This document shows positions 1-9,275 of a DNA stretch of 64,000 nt, piece after piece (positions within the stretch are counted from its first letter, which is position 1; every line of letters begins with the position of its first letter). Under the pieces are notes generated by a model that saw only the letters and a list, made by a program, of their open reading frames with translations, did not search any database and was not told the origin of the DNA. The stretch is taken from assembly GCA_010279815.1 (NCBI GenBank), contig QEOQ01000246.1:537807-601806 (forward strand), in the 5' to 3' direction. This DNA is from Brachionus plicatilis. Its lineage: Eukaryota; Rotifera; Eurotatoria; Ploima; Brachionidae. Position numbers and translations under genes: made by a program.

Positions 1-392
1 TAGATTACCAATGTAATTATTTTTATATTTTTCTTATTTCTATTATTTTTTTTAAATAAATTAATTTAATAACACTGATAGTTTAATTTAAAATTGATTA
101 TTTAATTACTAATAAATTTTAAAAAAATTGAATTGTAAAAAGATTTTCTTAGCCTTTCCTAAGATATGAGCGATATGTGAAAGAATTATTATTTTTTTCT
201 AAGTTAAAGTCCAAAACGAGATACACAACATGACTTTGTATTAATTTTTAAGTTTGTAGATTTTTCTAATTAAATAGTGAATATGGAATGGTCTGACATA
301 AAGAAATCAAAATCTTTTTATTTAAAATAAATTTCAAATTAAACTTAAACTGTCATTTCTAAACGAAAAAATTGTATGAATTTTAGACTAAA
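1..392. other. AT-rich stretch, no gene seen
   Basis: Low-complexity A/T-rich sequence. I see no convincing reading frame, splice-bounded exon or repeat end here. A splice-acceptor-like AG lies just before the possible first exon at 393. Confidence 0.5.
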
Positions 393-986
393 ATGAGAGG
401 CAAAAAAATAACAAGTTTAGAGGAACTGTTTCTTTTCTCTGAATCAATGAAAAAAGGTAATTTCTAAAATCTCCCATTAGAATTAAAAAAAAGAAATCAA
501 ATTCAGAACATGCAGTTTGCAATTGCACATTTTTGAAATACGATAGAAATGTTTAATTAAAAATTTAAAGAGAATTTGTAATGTTGTTTTTTTTTTAAGA
601 ATATGAAATTTTTATAGAAAGATTGAAAAAAATCGAATCAAAAGTTAAAAGTAAAATAAAATATGTAAAAATTATTTAACTTATTATTTGATTTTTTTAA
701 GCTAAATATCCAAAAGAATATGAACATTTTAATCGAAAAATTGAAAATATGGGTTAAAATTAATTTTTTTATCAACTTAAATTAATAATTTTGTTATCAA
801 TTAACAATAAAGATAAAAAAGAACTGAAAATTTTCTGGGAAAAACGCTATTTGTATGGCATATATGAGAATGAAAATCAAATCTTTAATGATCGTTTCAA
901 ATTCAATGAAGCAAGTCAGTTTATTTTCGATAAAATTAAAAAAAAAACTTATCTATTCTTTTTAGATAAGTACTCAAAAATGAATG
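393..986 (+). CDS. Possible small multi-exon Lys/Glu-rich protein (fragment)
   Basis: Four short open segments, 393-456, 600-650, 702-752 and 813-986, each begin after an AG acceptor and end at a GT donor. All junctions are phase 1, so they join into one frame of about 113 residues from an ATG at 393. The product is Lys/Glu/Tyr/Phe-rich (for example SLEELFLFSESMKK, KYPKEYEHFNRKIE, LKIFWEKRYLYGIYENE) and probably helical. If the last donor is not used, the frame stops at 1020. I do not recognise the family. Two exons are exactly 51 bp, which hints at an internal duplication. In such AT-rich DNA short open segments arise by chance, so this needs transcript support. A further phase-1 exon-like piece at 4285 could belong to the same gene. 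Confidence 0.4.
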
Positions 987-1342
987 GTAGATTTTACAAT
1001 CAACTAATTTTTTTAAAATAATTTTAAAATTTTAAGCATTTTTCTATAATACATGGTTTTGATCAAAGTTTAATAAATCTTTTATTTTACTAAAAAAAAT
1101 CTTTTGTGTTTGAAAAAAATCAAAATACTTTTAATTAATACTAAATGTTAATTTCAAAAAGAACTTGAAATTTATAAAATTGATTAATAAAATTATGAAA
1201 ATTATGAAATTTTTTTTTTAAATCATCAATTAATTGAAAGAGTAAGAAAAAATTTATCGTAGACATAGATACTAACTCAAAAAATCATTAAAAATTTATT
1301 TACAGCTCAACTTAACATTTTAGTTTAAGAAACTTATTTATG

Positions 1343-1700
1343 TGGTTGTAAAGTTCGTTTCAATTCGATAATTTCAATATAGAAAAACTTGAATAACTTT
1401 TTTACTAAAAGAGATAATTTAGTTCTATAGAATGCTTAATTATAAGCAAATTTACTTAATGCAGTAAAATAGATCTGCAAAATACTCTGCAATTTTCTGC
1501 ATTTTGCATTCCATTAAAAAGAATTCTAATCAACTGTGCAAGTATATTGCAGAGTTTTTGCAGACATATATTTTCGGATTAAGCAAAGTTGCTTAAACAT
1601 TAAGCATTTTACAGAACTAAATTATTCCTTATAGTAAAAAAGTTATTCAAATTTTTTTTAATTTTTCATTGATCGAATTGAAATGAACTTCAAAACCCCC
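1343..1700. repeat. MITE family A, full-length copy
   Basis: Inverted-repeat element of about 358 bp. The left end starts GGTTGTAAAGTTCGTTTC and the right end, read in reverse, starts GGTTTTGAAGTTCATTTC. Both run into AATTCGAT. The interior has several CTGCAAAA/TTTTGCAG motifs and a second inverted pair around TTCTGCATTTTGCATTCC. Other copies of the family lie at 2579, 36665 and 47511. No target duplication could be fixed with certainty. Non-coding, so a non-autonomous DNA transposon is the likely class. Confidence 0.75.
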
Positions 1701-2034
1701 TTATTTATTTTTAATTTATTTAATAAAAATTTGATTTTCAAAATTTTTTTAATTATTCAGAGATTATTTATTCTTTTAAACATTTATGTAAAGATAAAAT
1801 TATAAGTATTTAAAAAATAAGCGATCTTGTGTAAATAGGTGAAAATTATCTGATAAAATAAAATGAACACCTGCCAATAAAATTTAAAAAAAACATTAGG
1901 ATTTTTATTTATTAAAATATTAATTGATAAATTTTCTGTAGAATTCAGGATAAAACTTAACCAAAATCTAAGTTAGCTAGCCGGTTTATCAATATTGTCG
2001 ACAGTCAGTACCAGTAGATATCCTTATTTTTTAA

Positions 2035-2330
2035 GCAGGGTTGGTCAAAAGTCAAACTCTTACTTTGGCTTAAAAATTGAAGATTTACTTTTAATTATAG
2101 ATCAGAATTTGAAAAAAAAATAATATTAGAAAATTTTTTTTTAATCGGTAATGAACAGAGTTGTTTAAAAGTCCCAAAAAGTTCAAGTCCGGACATGGAC
2201 TTGACTTTAGACTTGTGACTTTTAAACAACTCTGGTAATGAACATAATTTAAATCAAAATCAATCAATTTTCTAACAAAAATAAATCAAAAAATAAAAAT
2301 AATCTCAATTCAGACTCTTCATTTGACTTT
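2035..2330. repeat. Inverted-repeat element hosting a 79-bp element
   Basis: The left end contains CAGGGTTGGTCAAAAGTC and the right end ends in GACTCTTCATTTGACTTTT, a loose inverted match. The left end closely resembles 53469 onwards (CAGAGTTGGTAAAAAGTTT with a following CTTTGGCTTAAAA), so this is a dispersed family. It is interrupted at 2156 by a smaller element. Confidence 0.45.
2156..2234. repeat. 79-bp miniature inverted-repeat element with 8-bp TSD
   Basis: Perfect 18-bp terminal inverted repeats (CAGAGTTGTTTAAAAGTC and its complement at the other end) enclose a further internal palindrome around AAGTCCGGACATGGACTT. The element is flanked by an exact 8-bp duplication GTAATGAA at 2148-2155 and 2235-2242. 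An 8-bp TSD and CA...TG ends suit the hAT superfamily. A 3' half copy is present at 56945-56995. Confidence 0.8.
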
Positions 2331-2439
2331 TAATTTTCTAAGTATTATCATTCACAAGATCCTTCAAATCTATTTAAAAAAAATTCAATTTTCTTAAAAT
2401 TATGTATTTTCTTTATTTTTAAAAAATTACTTTCAAGTG

Positions 2440-2556
2440 GATGAAAGGAAGGACTAAGTCTCCTTCCAACCAGCCAAGACTTTGATAAAAAATTTTAATT
2501 TCGCTTTTACTTTTGAGCAACTTTGCCTATAAGGCGTTTATTGAAATAAATAATAA
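2440..2556 (+). mobile_element. Non-LTR retrotransposon 3' tail
   Basis: Contains GGATGAAAGGAAGGACTAAG and TCCTTCCAACCAGCCAAGAC, ending in an AAATAAATAATAAAA run. The same tail occurs at 41566-41648 and, more diverged, at 12048, 13986 and (reverse strand) 16360. A dispersed GC-richer block ending in an A-rich simple repeat is what 5'-truncated LINE copies leave. Confidence 0.6.
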
Positions 2557-2578
2557 AAACAAAAGTGTGGTTTTGAAG

Positions 2579-2655
2579 TTCGTTTCAATTCGATCATTTA
2601 AATTCAGAAAAACTTGAATAACTGCTTTACTAAAAGAAATAATCAATCAAATATT
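2579..2655. repeat. MITE family A, left-end fragment
   Basis: Begins GGTTTTGAAGTTCGTTTCAA and matches the left end of the 36665 copy for about 70 bp (through TTCAGAAAAACTTGAATAA), then diverges. It directly follows the LINE tail ending at 2556. Confidence 0.55.
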
Positions 2656-3824
2656 GAATATAGGATGGTATAACATTAAGTAATTCAAATTTATTAATTT
2701 AAAATAAATCCAAAATTAAATGAAAAATATTAAACGAAAAAGCAAATAAATTTATTACTAAAATAGGAAGCAACAAAAAATAAATAAATTTTGAATAAAT
2801 TTAAAATAGATTTAAATAATTGTTCTTAGGAAAAGAGTATTCTCAATTATCATTTTAAAATTTTAAATTTTGAATATTAAAATTGACTTTAATTTCCTTA
2901 AAAAATTTAACCGACTTAATTTAGCATAGAAACTAAAAATCAAAAAATTGATAAAATTATATTGAAAACTTTAAGTTTTATTTATAACATATATATGAAA
3001 TCAACTATTAGATGAAAAAGAAAGAAAATTTTGTTATAAACTAAAATGAAAACTTGAAAAATCTTAAGTTATTTTTAAAACAAATCTGACTTAAAATTAA
3101 AATACTTTGTTAGTTGTTTACTTAAAATTTATTTATCAAATATTTTTAGGAATTGAAATATTTTGTTTTTAAAAATATAAAAATTATTTTGAAATTATTT
3201 ATTTAAAAAAAAGGTTCTATTAAATTTATTTATCAATTTTTTGTCTTTTTGACTCTTCGATTATTTAATTTTAATAATACATTTTACTTAAAGATTCAAG
3301 TTTTAAATTCAAAATAAATTCTTTAATTCTTGAAATGTTGCGAAAAAGTTAAATCAAAAGTGCATCTGAATTATAATTATCTTTTAAAATTGATCAAAAA
3401 ATTTTTTTTCCGTTTTTTATTTGGTTAAGTTCAAATAAAGCTAAAAACAAAAAAGGGAAAATAACAGAAAATAAAATGCTAAAATGGTTTGGTTTAATTA
3501 CAACATTAATATAAATTCTTTATTTATCAGTTGATTAGAATATATTACAGTCATTTTGATGCATTATGATGAGATTGAGTAAAAAATATTTTCAGTTTTA
3601 TTTTAATTTAAATTTTTTAAAGAAGGTTACAACAGCCAATCATGCTATTTCTTTCATTTACTGAAATGTCTTTGTTGAAGTTTTTTTAATTTTATATTTA
3701 AATTGCTTAATTTTAGAATACCTGTGATTTCTTTAACCCAAAGTGTAGAAAAATGACATAAATTTCTAGAATCTGGAATAAAAAATTGACAAACTTTTAT
3801 ATACTTTGATGCCAACAAAAAAAT
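2656..3824. other. AT-rich intergenic stretch
   Basis: About 1.2 kb of A/T-rich sequence with homopolymer runs. No exon with bounded frame, RNA gene or clear repeat end was recognised. Confidence 0.5.
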
Positions 3825-3899
3825 TTAACCTTGAATGAAATCATCAATTTCTTTTGCAATTTCATCACAAAATTCTTCTTCTTCTAGTTCGCATTTTTC
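3825..3899 (-). CDS. Possible acidic terminal exon, gene unknown
   Basis: On the reverse strand a 75-bp segment follows an acceptor (tttaaag) and reads EKCELEEEEFCDEIAKEIDD then FIQG and a stop. Composition is clearly more codon-like than its surroundings. I found no convincing upstream exon on this strand, so it may be a terminal exon of an unrecognised gene, a decayed exon, or chance. Confidence 0.3.
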   Translation of the reverse strand, partial: EKCELEEEEFCDEIAKEIDDFIQG

Positions 3900-4284
3900 C
3901 TTTAAAAAAAATAATTCAAAATGAAAGGTAATATTTTTCATACTAAAAGCTACCATTTTTCAATTTCATTCGAAAAATGAGTCTTAGATTATTTTAATAT
4001 ATTTTCAAATAAATAGTCAACAATTATTTGAAAAAATATTTTTTTTAATGTCACTATAAATTTAAAGAGTTAAAATGTTCTATGTTAAATTAATTCTTCA
4101 AGTTAAGTCAACTTCTTTTTTTAAGGTCTAAAATTTAATTTTAAAAATTTCGTTTGAAAATTGAATAATATCTGAAAAATATGCTCAAAAAAATTGTTTT
4201 GAAAAATATTCCATTCAGGATTAAATAAGATAATCAACAGAAATCATCCATTTCTGTCTATACTGATCAGATAAATAAAAAAAG

Positions 4285-4431
4285 AAGAAGTTGAAAGAGT
4301 ATTGATAGATTATGAACGTGTCAAACAAGAACAGACAAAACTAAACAAAGAAAAACTTTTCCAATTGGAACTCATAAAGATTCAACAAAAACACTCAAAC
4401 GATTCAAAAGAAATTTTTTTCGTTTTGTAAT
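4285..4431 (+). CDS. Possible coiled-coil exon, gene unknown
   Basis: After an AG at 4283-4284 an open segment reads in phase 1 as EEVERVLIDYERVKQEQTKL followed by NKEKLFQLELIKIQQ, and stops at 4429-4431. Heptad-like spacing suggests coiled coil. The phase matches the possible gene at 393-986, so it could be a late exon of that gene, but intervening exons were not found. Confidence 0.35.
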
Positions 4432-4989
4432 TAAGAGCTATAAAAAATTCACATCTTTTTTTTATTTTTAGGATTTTTTTACTGAACTTTTCATTAAAGA
4501 TTGCAAATTTTCATCACAAAATTTAAAAAAATTAAAATAAAACAAAAAAGAATTTAAATAGTCAGTATTATCATAATTATTTATTTTAAAATTTTAGAAG
4601 AAAATTTTTTAATTTAGTAATTTTTTTGTTAGAGAAAACAAAACTAAAATGTGAAATTAAATGAAAAGATGCTGCTTGAGAATTTCATAAGTTATAAACT
4701 TCATGAAAAAATACAAATATTATCATCCACCTAGAAATTGAAAAAAAAAATTATTTTTTTTTTTAATCTTTTCTTCTCGATTTGAAATATTTAGAAAAAG
4801 TAAAGAATTTTTTAAAACTTTAGACCCATCTTTTTTTCAATAAAATTCTTTTTTTTATGTTTTTATTTTATACGTAAAATTTAATAAAAATGGTAAAATT
4901 ATTTTTAAAAAAAGGGGAAAAAGTCAATTCAAAAAAAAAATTTTTTGGGCTTTTATAAGTATTTTATCATTTTTTAACGTTCATTTACG

Positions 4990-5310
4990 ATAGACTTGAA
5001 ATAACTCTCAAATGCGAAATAGAGTCTAAAACCGAAAATATTTGGTAATCTTTATAAATCCCTAATTAGATCAATTTTAAATTATTCTTTTCCTTGTTTA
5101 AATTCATATTTGAAACTAATATCAGAAGAAAAAAGGTCATTCAAAATCAGTTCGGTCTTATATTGAGCCAAACATCTCCATAAAAGGATCAGGGTAGGAT
5201 TGAATCACTCTGTTCCATTAGTTGTCAAACTGGTGGATAAATGAGGTATCGAAACAAGCTGCCTACAAATTTTTACTTTCTATCCTAAACCTCTCAGTAC
5301 TTTAACATGA
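4990..5310 (+). mobile_element. Degenerate LINE reverse-transcriptase 3' fragment
   Basis: Nucleotide-level match to the better preserved copy at 12187-12620. Shared blocks include GTCTAAAACC, AATTATTCTTTTCCTTG, GGTAGGATTGAATCACT (GGCAGGATTGAGCCAT in the other copy) and GTTCCATTAGT. The frame is broken by several stops and shifts, so it is a dead copy. Confidence 0.6.
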
Positions 5311-5557
5311 AGCATCTTTCATCAATAAAATTTACTTTAATTTATTTTAATTTTTTTAATGTTCTTGCACTTTGGGATTTTTATTTTTAATCAGCTAATC
5401 AAATTTTTAACTAATCAATTGGTAGCCGTAGATGGCTGGTGAAATTTATTTAATTAGAATATTAAATAATTTTAATAAATAAATAAGATTTTGTTTAAAT
5501 ATTTTTTATTTAATAAATTAGTAAAAAAACAGGAATCTTTCTCTCTTCTTCTTTTCT

Positions 5558-5668
5558 CAACAAGCTCAGCTTCGTTATATAAAAAAAGCCATCAAACTTG
5601 CTTCATCTGATGCGTATGCGAATCGCATGTTTGGTGTCGCATGTCGTCATGAGATGCTGGTAATGTAA
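5558..5668 (+). pseudogene. Unidentified coding fragment
   Basis: A 37-codon frame runs QQAQLRYIKKAIKLASSDAY then ANRMFGVACRHEMLVM and a stop. It follows a pyrimidine-rich run ending in AG, so it could be a last exon. Base composition (GC-rich codons such as GCG TAT GCG AAT CGC) stands out against the flanks. I do not recognise it and see no neighbouring exon. A transposon-derived or decayed gene piece is most likely. Confidence 0.35.
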
Positions 5669-6325
5669 TGTAATGTTTAATTCACTACATTACATCAATC
5701 GATAAATTGTGAGTATTGGTTGAATAGTCAAGACATGGTCGGATTTTTTGAAAAGCGGAGGAAAAAATGAAGAACCAGAACTGTTTAATTTATTTAATTT
5801 GCCTCCTTTTAGGAACAATAAATTTAAAAAGAATTTTGAAAAAAAAAAATATTAGTTAATATTTGTATAACGAATCTAATTTTGTTAATACATAGCTCAA
5901 TGGAATCAAAAATACCGTTGTTGATAATAATGCCATTTTAAAGACTTTTCAAATTCAAAAAAATTTTTAAATATGGTTGAAAAACTTGCTTTGAAGTGTT
6001 ATGAGAGTAAAGCTCGGTCATAAGAAAGAGAGTTTCTTGACGAAGGTTCATAGTTTTAATGCTAGCGATTTTATATGAGAGACAGTTTAATTTTAGCGTT
6101 TTGATGAAGGACAATTTTGAAAACAAATAGAGTTCATCAAAATTAATTTTTTTTTTTAAGTTTTAGAGATGCCAAAAGTTGGTCTTAGTTTAAATTTAAT
6201 TTATTTTTAATTGGATTATTTTGGAGGGTATTGAGGTTTTTTGGTTCCAGTTTTTGTTTAGGGTAAACGCTTCAATGACATAAGAAAATTGAGATAGATA
6301 GTCCGTTTTGTACAACAAAAATATC
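5669..6325. other. Intergenic stretch with small hairpin and a shared motif
   Basis: Just after the fragment above, TGTAATGTA repeats pair with TACATTACA to give a small hairpin near 5664-5694. The segment at 5711-5740 (GAGTATTGGTTGAATAGTCA) recurs with small changes at 6780-6810, so both may be pieces of one dispersed repeat. No gene is seen. Confidence 0.4.
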
Positions 6326-6618
6326 CTGATACAAACTTTTTTCAACCCAAATTTAGTCTCTGCAATAACTCTGCAATCTAATTATAGTGATTTTCTAATA
6401 CCAGTGGAACAAATATTGGTGATTAGTTTTTTTTTACCTTTTTTTATATATTTAATTTTTTTTTTTTTTTTACTCTTTCTCCTTCAATGGAGGTTAATTT
6501 AACAATAACAATAATAATAATAATAATAATAACTAATACATTTAGTGCTTTGCAGACTTGCAAGTTTTTACAGAGTTTTTGCAGAGATTGAATTCGGGTG
6601 GTACAAGGTTTGTATCAG
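6326..6618. repeat. Inverted-repeat element (CTGATACAAAC ends) split by a LINE tail
   Basis: Left end CTGATACAAAC...CAACCC...TCTCTGCAATAACTCTGCAA mirrors the right end, whose reverse complement reads CTGATACAAACC...CACCCG...TCTCTGCAAAAACTCTG. The ~50-bp TIRs enclose a 3' LINE tail with an ATA-type microsatellite (6475-6535), so a retrotransposon inserted after the DNA element. Confidence 0.6.
6475..6535 (+). mobile_element. LINE 3' tail with (AAT)n repeat
   Basis: TTCAATGGAGGTTAATTTAA followed by an AATAATAATAAT run. The same ATGGAGGTTAATT block precedes an (AAATAA)n tail at 7953-8004. It is interpreted as the polyadenylation-side end of a 5'-truncated retroelement. Confidence 0.5.
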
Positions 6619-6651
6619 CTGATACCAGACTTGGGCAAAAGTCATCAAGTC

Positions 6652-6704
6652 AAAGTCAAGTCAATTGACTTGACTTTATGATCCGAGGCTCCCTCGGATC
6701 ATAA
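6652..6704. repeat. Two adjoining perfect palindromes
   Basis: 6652-6677 is a 26-bp perfect palindrome (AAAGTCAAGTCAA and its complement). 6676-6704 is a 13-bp perfect stem, TTATGATCCGAGG, with a 3-nt loop CTC. They share two bases. AAGTCAAGTC-type sequence also forms the ends of the element families at 2156 and 2035, so this may be the fused ends of two miniature elements. Confidence 0.7.
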
Positions 6705-6839
6705 AATTTCATTTCGTTCGGTACAGTTAAATAAACAAATTAATGAATAAATTTGTATCAATTTACGCAATATTCTTATGAGTATTGGTTAAATATTCAA
6801 GACACATGGATTGACAATGAGCTCATTTTTAATATTAAT

Positions 6840-7740
6840 AATAAAAATAATAATAAGCTAGAGCAAGCAGGCTTGCGGAGACGACTTACTAAGGAAGTCG
6901 TCTATGGTAGCTGCTTTACAGTGTGTTTTTAAAAAAAAAGTTTTCATAAAAAATAGGTTGGTGTGTGCCTATTCTGAACACTTGGAGTGTAGACGGCGCT
7001 GCTGTCCCGGTGGTCGCTGAGGAATAATTATACCGTTACACTGGGGCTCCGCAACCCCCATGTCCACCAGGATATTTCCATGCGTCGAGTCTGTTATTGA
7101 ACTGTTTTACAGTCCAGGCACCGATTACTCGCTCAGTGGTTCAGTTCGTAGGTGCTTGGATGGAGGGATGCCTCTTGTGTCCATTTTCTTAAGAATGTTG
7201 CTGTCTATGGCAGTGTAGGGGGACCAGACCACAGCTGCATACACTAAGTGGGGTCCAATATATTTGCAGTATAGCGTTGTGAAGGTAGAGTTGGTCCAGA
7301 ATTTAAAGACGTTCTTCTTAGCTGTCCAAGGATGGAGATGGCCTTATTAGCTTGGGCTTTGATATTGCTGGAGAACTTGTTCTGGACGGATCTGCAGAAC
7401 TCCATTACTTTGGTTTTGAAAAGTATCTGCCTAGTAATGGATCATTCAGCGAGTGCCTCAAAGTCCCGTCGTAGCGATTCCAAGTCGTTTACATTACGGA
7501 TGGTTGCGATGAGCTTGAGTCGTCCGCGAATAGCTTGATGACGTGTTTTACTATATGAGGAATGTCGTTGATGAAGATAACGAACAGGAGCGATCCTAGA
7601 ACACTGCCTTGAGGGACTCCACTAGTGACTTGTTTCCAGTCCGCCACAAACTGTCCTATTGCTACTCGCTGCATTCGACCTGATAGGAAGTCTCTCATAA
7701 TTCTTTTGTGTCCTTTTTTGAATATTCTGTCGTTTTATGT
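6840..7740 (-). mobile_element. 5'-truncated, frameshifted non-LTR retrotransposon (RT domain)
   Basis: On the reverse strand, 7698-7489 encodes RT motifs typical of jockey/CR1-like LINEs: FLSGRMQRV, VTSGVPQGSVLGSLLF, INDIP and the catalytic KLFADD. One base is missing just after FADD (near 7518). The correct frame resumes as KLIATIRNVNDLESLRRDF and EALAEWS, and later ISILGQLRRTS, VIGAWTVKQFNNRLDAW, but with further stops. It ends in a GC-rich 3' region with a 9-bp hairpin (6879-6903) and an ATT-rich tail. It is much more GC-rich than the flanks. It begins partway into the RT near 7740, so it is truncated and dead. Confidence 0.85.
6879..6903. other. 3'-end hairpin of the LINE
   Basis: AGACGACTT, loop ACTAAGG, AAGTCGTCT: a perfect 9-bp stem just before the A/T-rich tail of the reverse-strand LINE. 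LINE 3' hairpins can serve as the recognition site for the element's own reverse transcriptase. That role is inferred here. Confidence 0.65.
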
Positions 7741-7929
7741 TCTTTTCTTAGAAGAAAGAAATTATTGTTTTTTGTATCCTTTATATGATTTTGCGAAGAA
7801 AATTTTTTCCGCGATTAAATTTCAATAATGAACATGAACCATAAACAATCGGATAACTATATACTAGGTTATCATTTTTTCTTATTCTCAAATTGTATTT
7901 TTTCTATTTTATAAACTTTTTATTGTATA

Positions 7930-8004
7930 ATATTTAAATTTTACTTCTCCAAAATGGAGGTTAATTGCTAATCAATAAATAAATAAATAAATAAATAATA
8001 AACA
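7930..8004 (+). mobile_element. LINE 3' tail with (AAATAA)n
   Basis: TCCAAAATGGAGGTTAATTG followed by AATAAATAAATAAATAAATA. Same tail family as 6475-6535 but with a different tail microsatellite. Confidence 0.5.
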
Positions 8005-8117
8005 ATAAAGATTAACTAATTAGAACAATCATTACATTTCCAAATTTTCTTAGTTGATGCCTAAGATCTCTTAGCATACTACTTTTTTACTACTACTTTT
8101 TTCACTAGCGAAAAAAG

Positions 8118-8658
8118 GGCAAATTGAAGTTTCAGATCAAATTTTAAGATCAAAACGATCATTTAAAATTTTAAACTTAATTAATCTAATGATTTTAATA
8201 ATTTTTAAGAAACAAATATTAAACTTTACTAGACATGTTATGTCTAATAACGGCTCATTATAAAATTAACATCAAAATGATTAATCTCATATTTATTTAT
8301 CAAAAACAATCAATAATTTAAATAATTCAAGTTAAGTTAATTCACAAATTCAAATTTATAACTTTTTTATCCATTCATTCAAACTTAAACAATTTTATTT
8401 TTCTACTTTAATACATTTTAAATTTTAAGATAGTTAATTTTTTTCTTTAAAAACAAGTTTTCATTAAAATCAATTAAAATATTTAAACCTATTAAAGTTT
8501 AATAAAAAGGGACATTTTAAAATTTTAAATATGAAATAAACTTGACATGACATGTCAAGTAATTGCTTTTGAAAAAATTTATTTTTTCTTTTTTATTTAA
8601 AAAAATATTACAATTTATATTTTGATCTTTTGATCTTGATCTCAAACTTCAATTTGCC
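8118..8658. repeat. MITE family B, copy 1, with 8-bp TSD
   Basis: 541-bp element with terminal inverted repeats GGCAAATTGAAGTTTCAGAT / GGCAAATTGAAGTTTGAGAT, both followed by GATCAA-rich sequence. Exact 8-bp duplication GAAAAAAG at 8110-8117 and 8659-8666. Copy 2 at 25132 and an interrupted copy at 44528 align along the whole length. Non-coding. The 8-bp TSD suits hAT or P-type elements. Confidence 0.85.
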
Positions 8659-8818
8659 GAAAAAAGTATCTTTTTTGCGTCTCCTAAAATAGTATAAAAT
8701 TTTCACTAATAGAAAAAGACAAATGATAATTGATGTGTTTATTTAATATTATGATAAATGTAAAAATAAAGTTATATGTTAAGGATATCTTAGTCTATTT
8801 TAAGTAAAAAAAAAAATT

Positions 8819-9011
8819 CTAAACTACGTCTTTTTCGTCAGAACTGTCCACTAAGTCTACATCCTCATCATCACTATCTGGCTCAGGTTCTTTTTCATCG
8901 GAATTTTGTTGTTTTCGTTTGTTTCTAAAGCTGAACAATGGCATTACGTTCTTAATGTAAACACCAACGTCAATATGATTCTCATCTAACATCTTTTTGT
9001 AAATTTTCTTT
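8819..9011 (-). CDS. Acidic-tailed terminal exon, probably of a transposon gene
   Basis: Reverse-strand exon after the acceptor CACTTACAG, phase 2. It reads KKIYKKMLDENHIDVGVYIK then NVMPLFSFRNKRKQQ and an acidic tail EPEPDSDDEDVDLVDSSDEK before the stop at 8819. It is clearly coding by composition. It lies between two copies of the TTTCACTAGCGAAAAAAG motif, so I infer it is the last exon of a transposase or passenger gene whose other exons are lost or lie outside. It could also be the last exon of an ordinary gene that I cannot extend: no upstream exon was found before 9276. Confidence 0.5.
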
Positions 9012-9275
9012 CTGTAAGTGTTAAATTTTCACTAGCGAAAAAAGTATCATTTTGGTTTGGTGAAAAAAGTAGTATCTACGCTTAGCATAAAGTTTAAATA
9101 AAGTTTAAAATAAGAGTGAACCAACAAGCTAAAAATTAATTTTAAGATTTATTTTTAAAAATATTTAATAAATTTAATTAATTTAAGAATTTGATTTAAA
9201 AAAAAAAATAATAATTTAATCGGCATTAAATAGTAGAAAAAATCACAATTTTGTACACAAAAAAAAAAAACAATT

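Larger units (their letters stand above)
8060..9095. mobile_element. DNA-transposon-like unit with CACTAGCGAAAAAAG motifs
   Basis: The left side (8078-8117) carries TTAGCATACTACTTTTTTAC and TTTTTTCACTAGCGAAAAAA. The right side (9027-9092) in reverse complement reads ATGCTAAGCGTAGATACTAC then TTTTTTCACC, and carries the same TTTCACTAGCGAAAAAAG. These form an imperfect inverted arrangement around a coding exon (8819-9011). A 541-bp MITE (8118-8658) has since inserted exactly at the left GAAAAAAG. The outer limits are approximate. Confidence 0.45.

Noticed and set aside
5938..6502. Two short frames (5938-6126 and 6308-6502)
   Set aside because: No codon-like composition. The second runs through a poly-T tract and the TIR element with its LINE tail.
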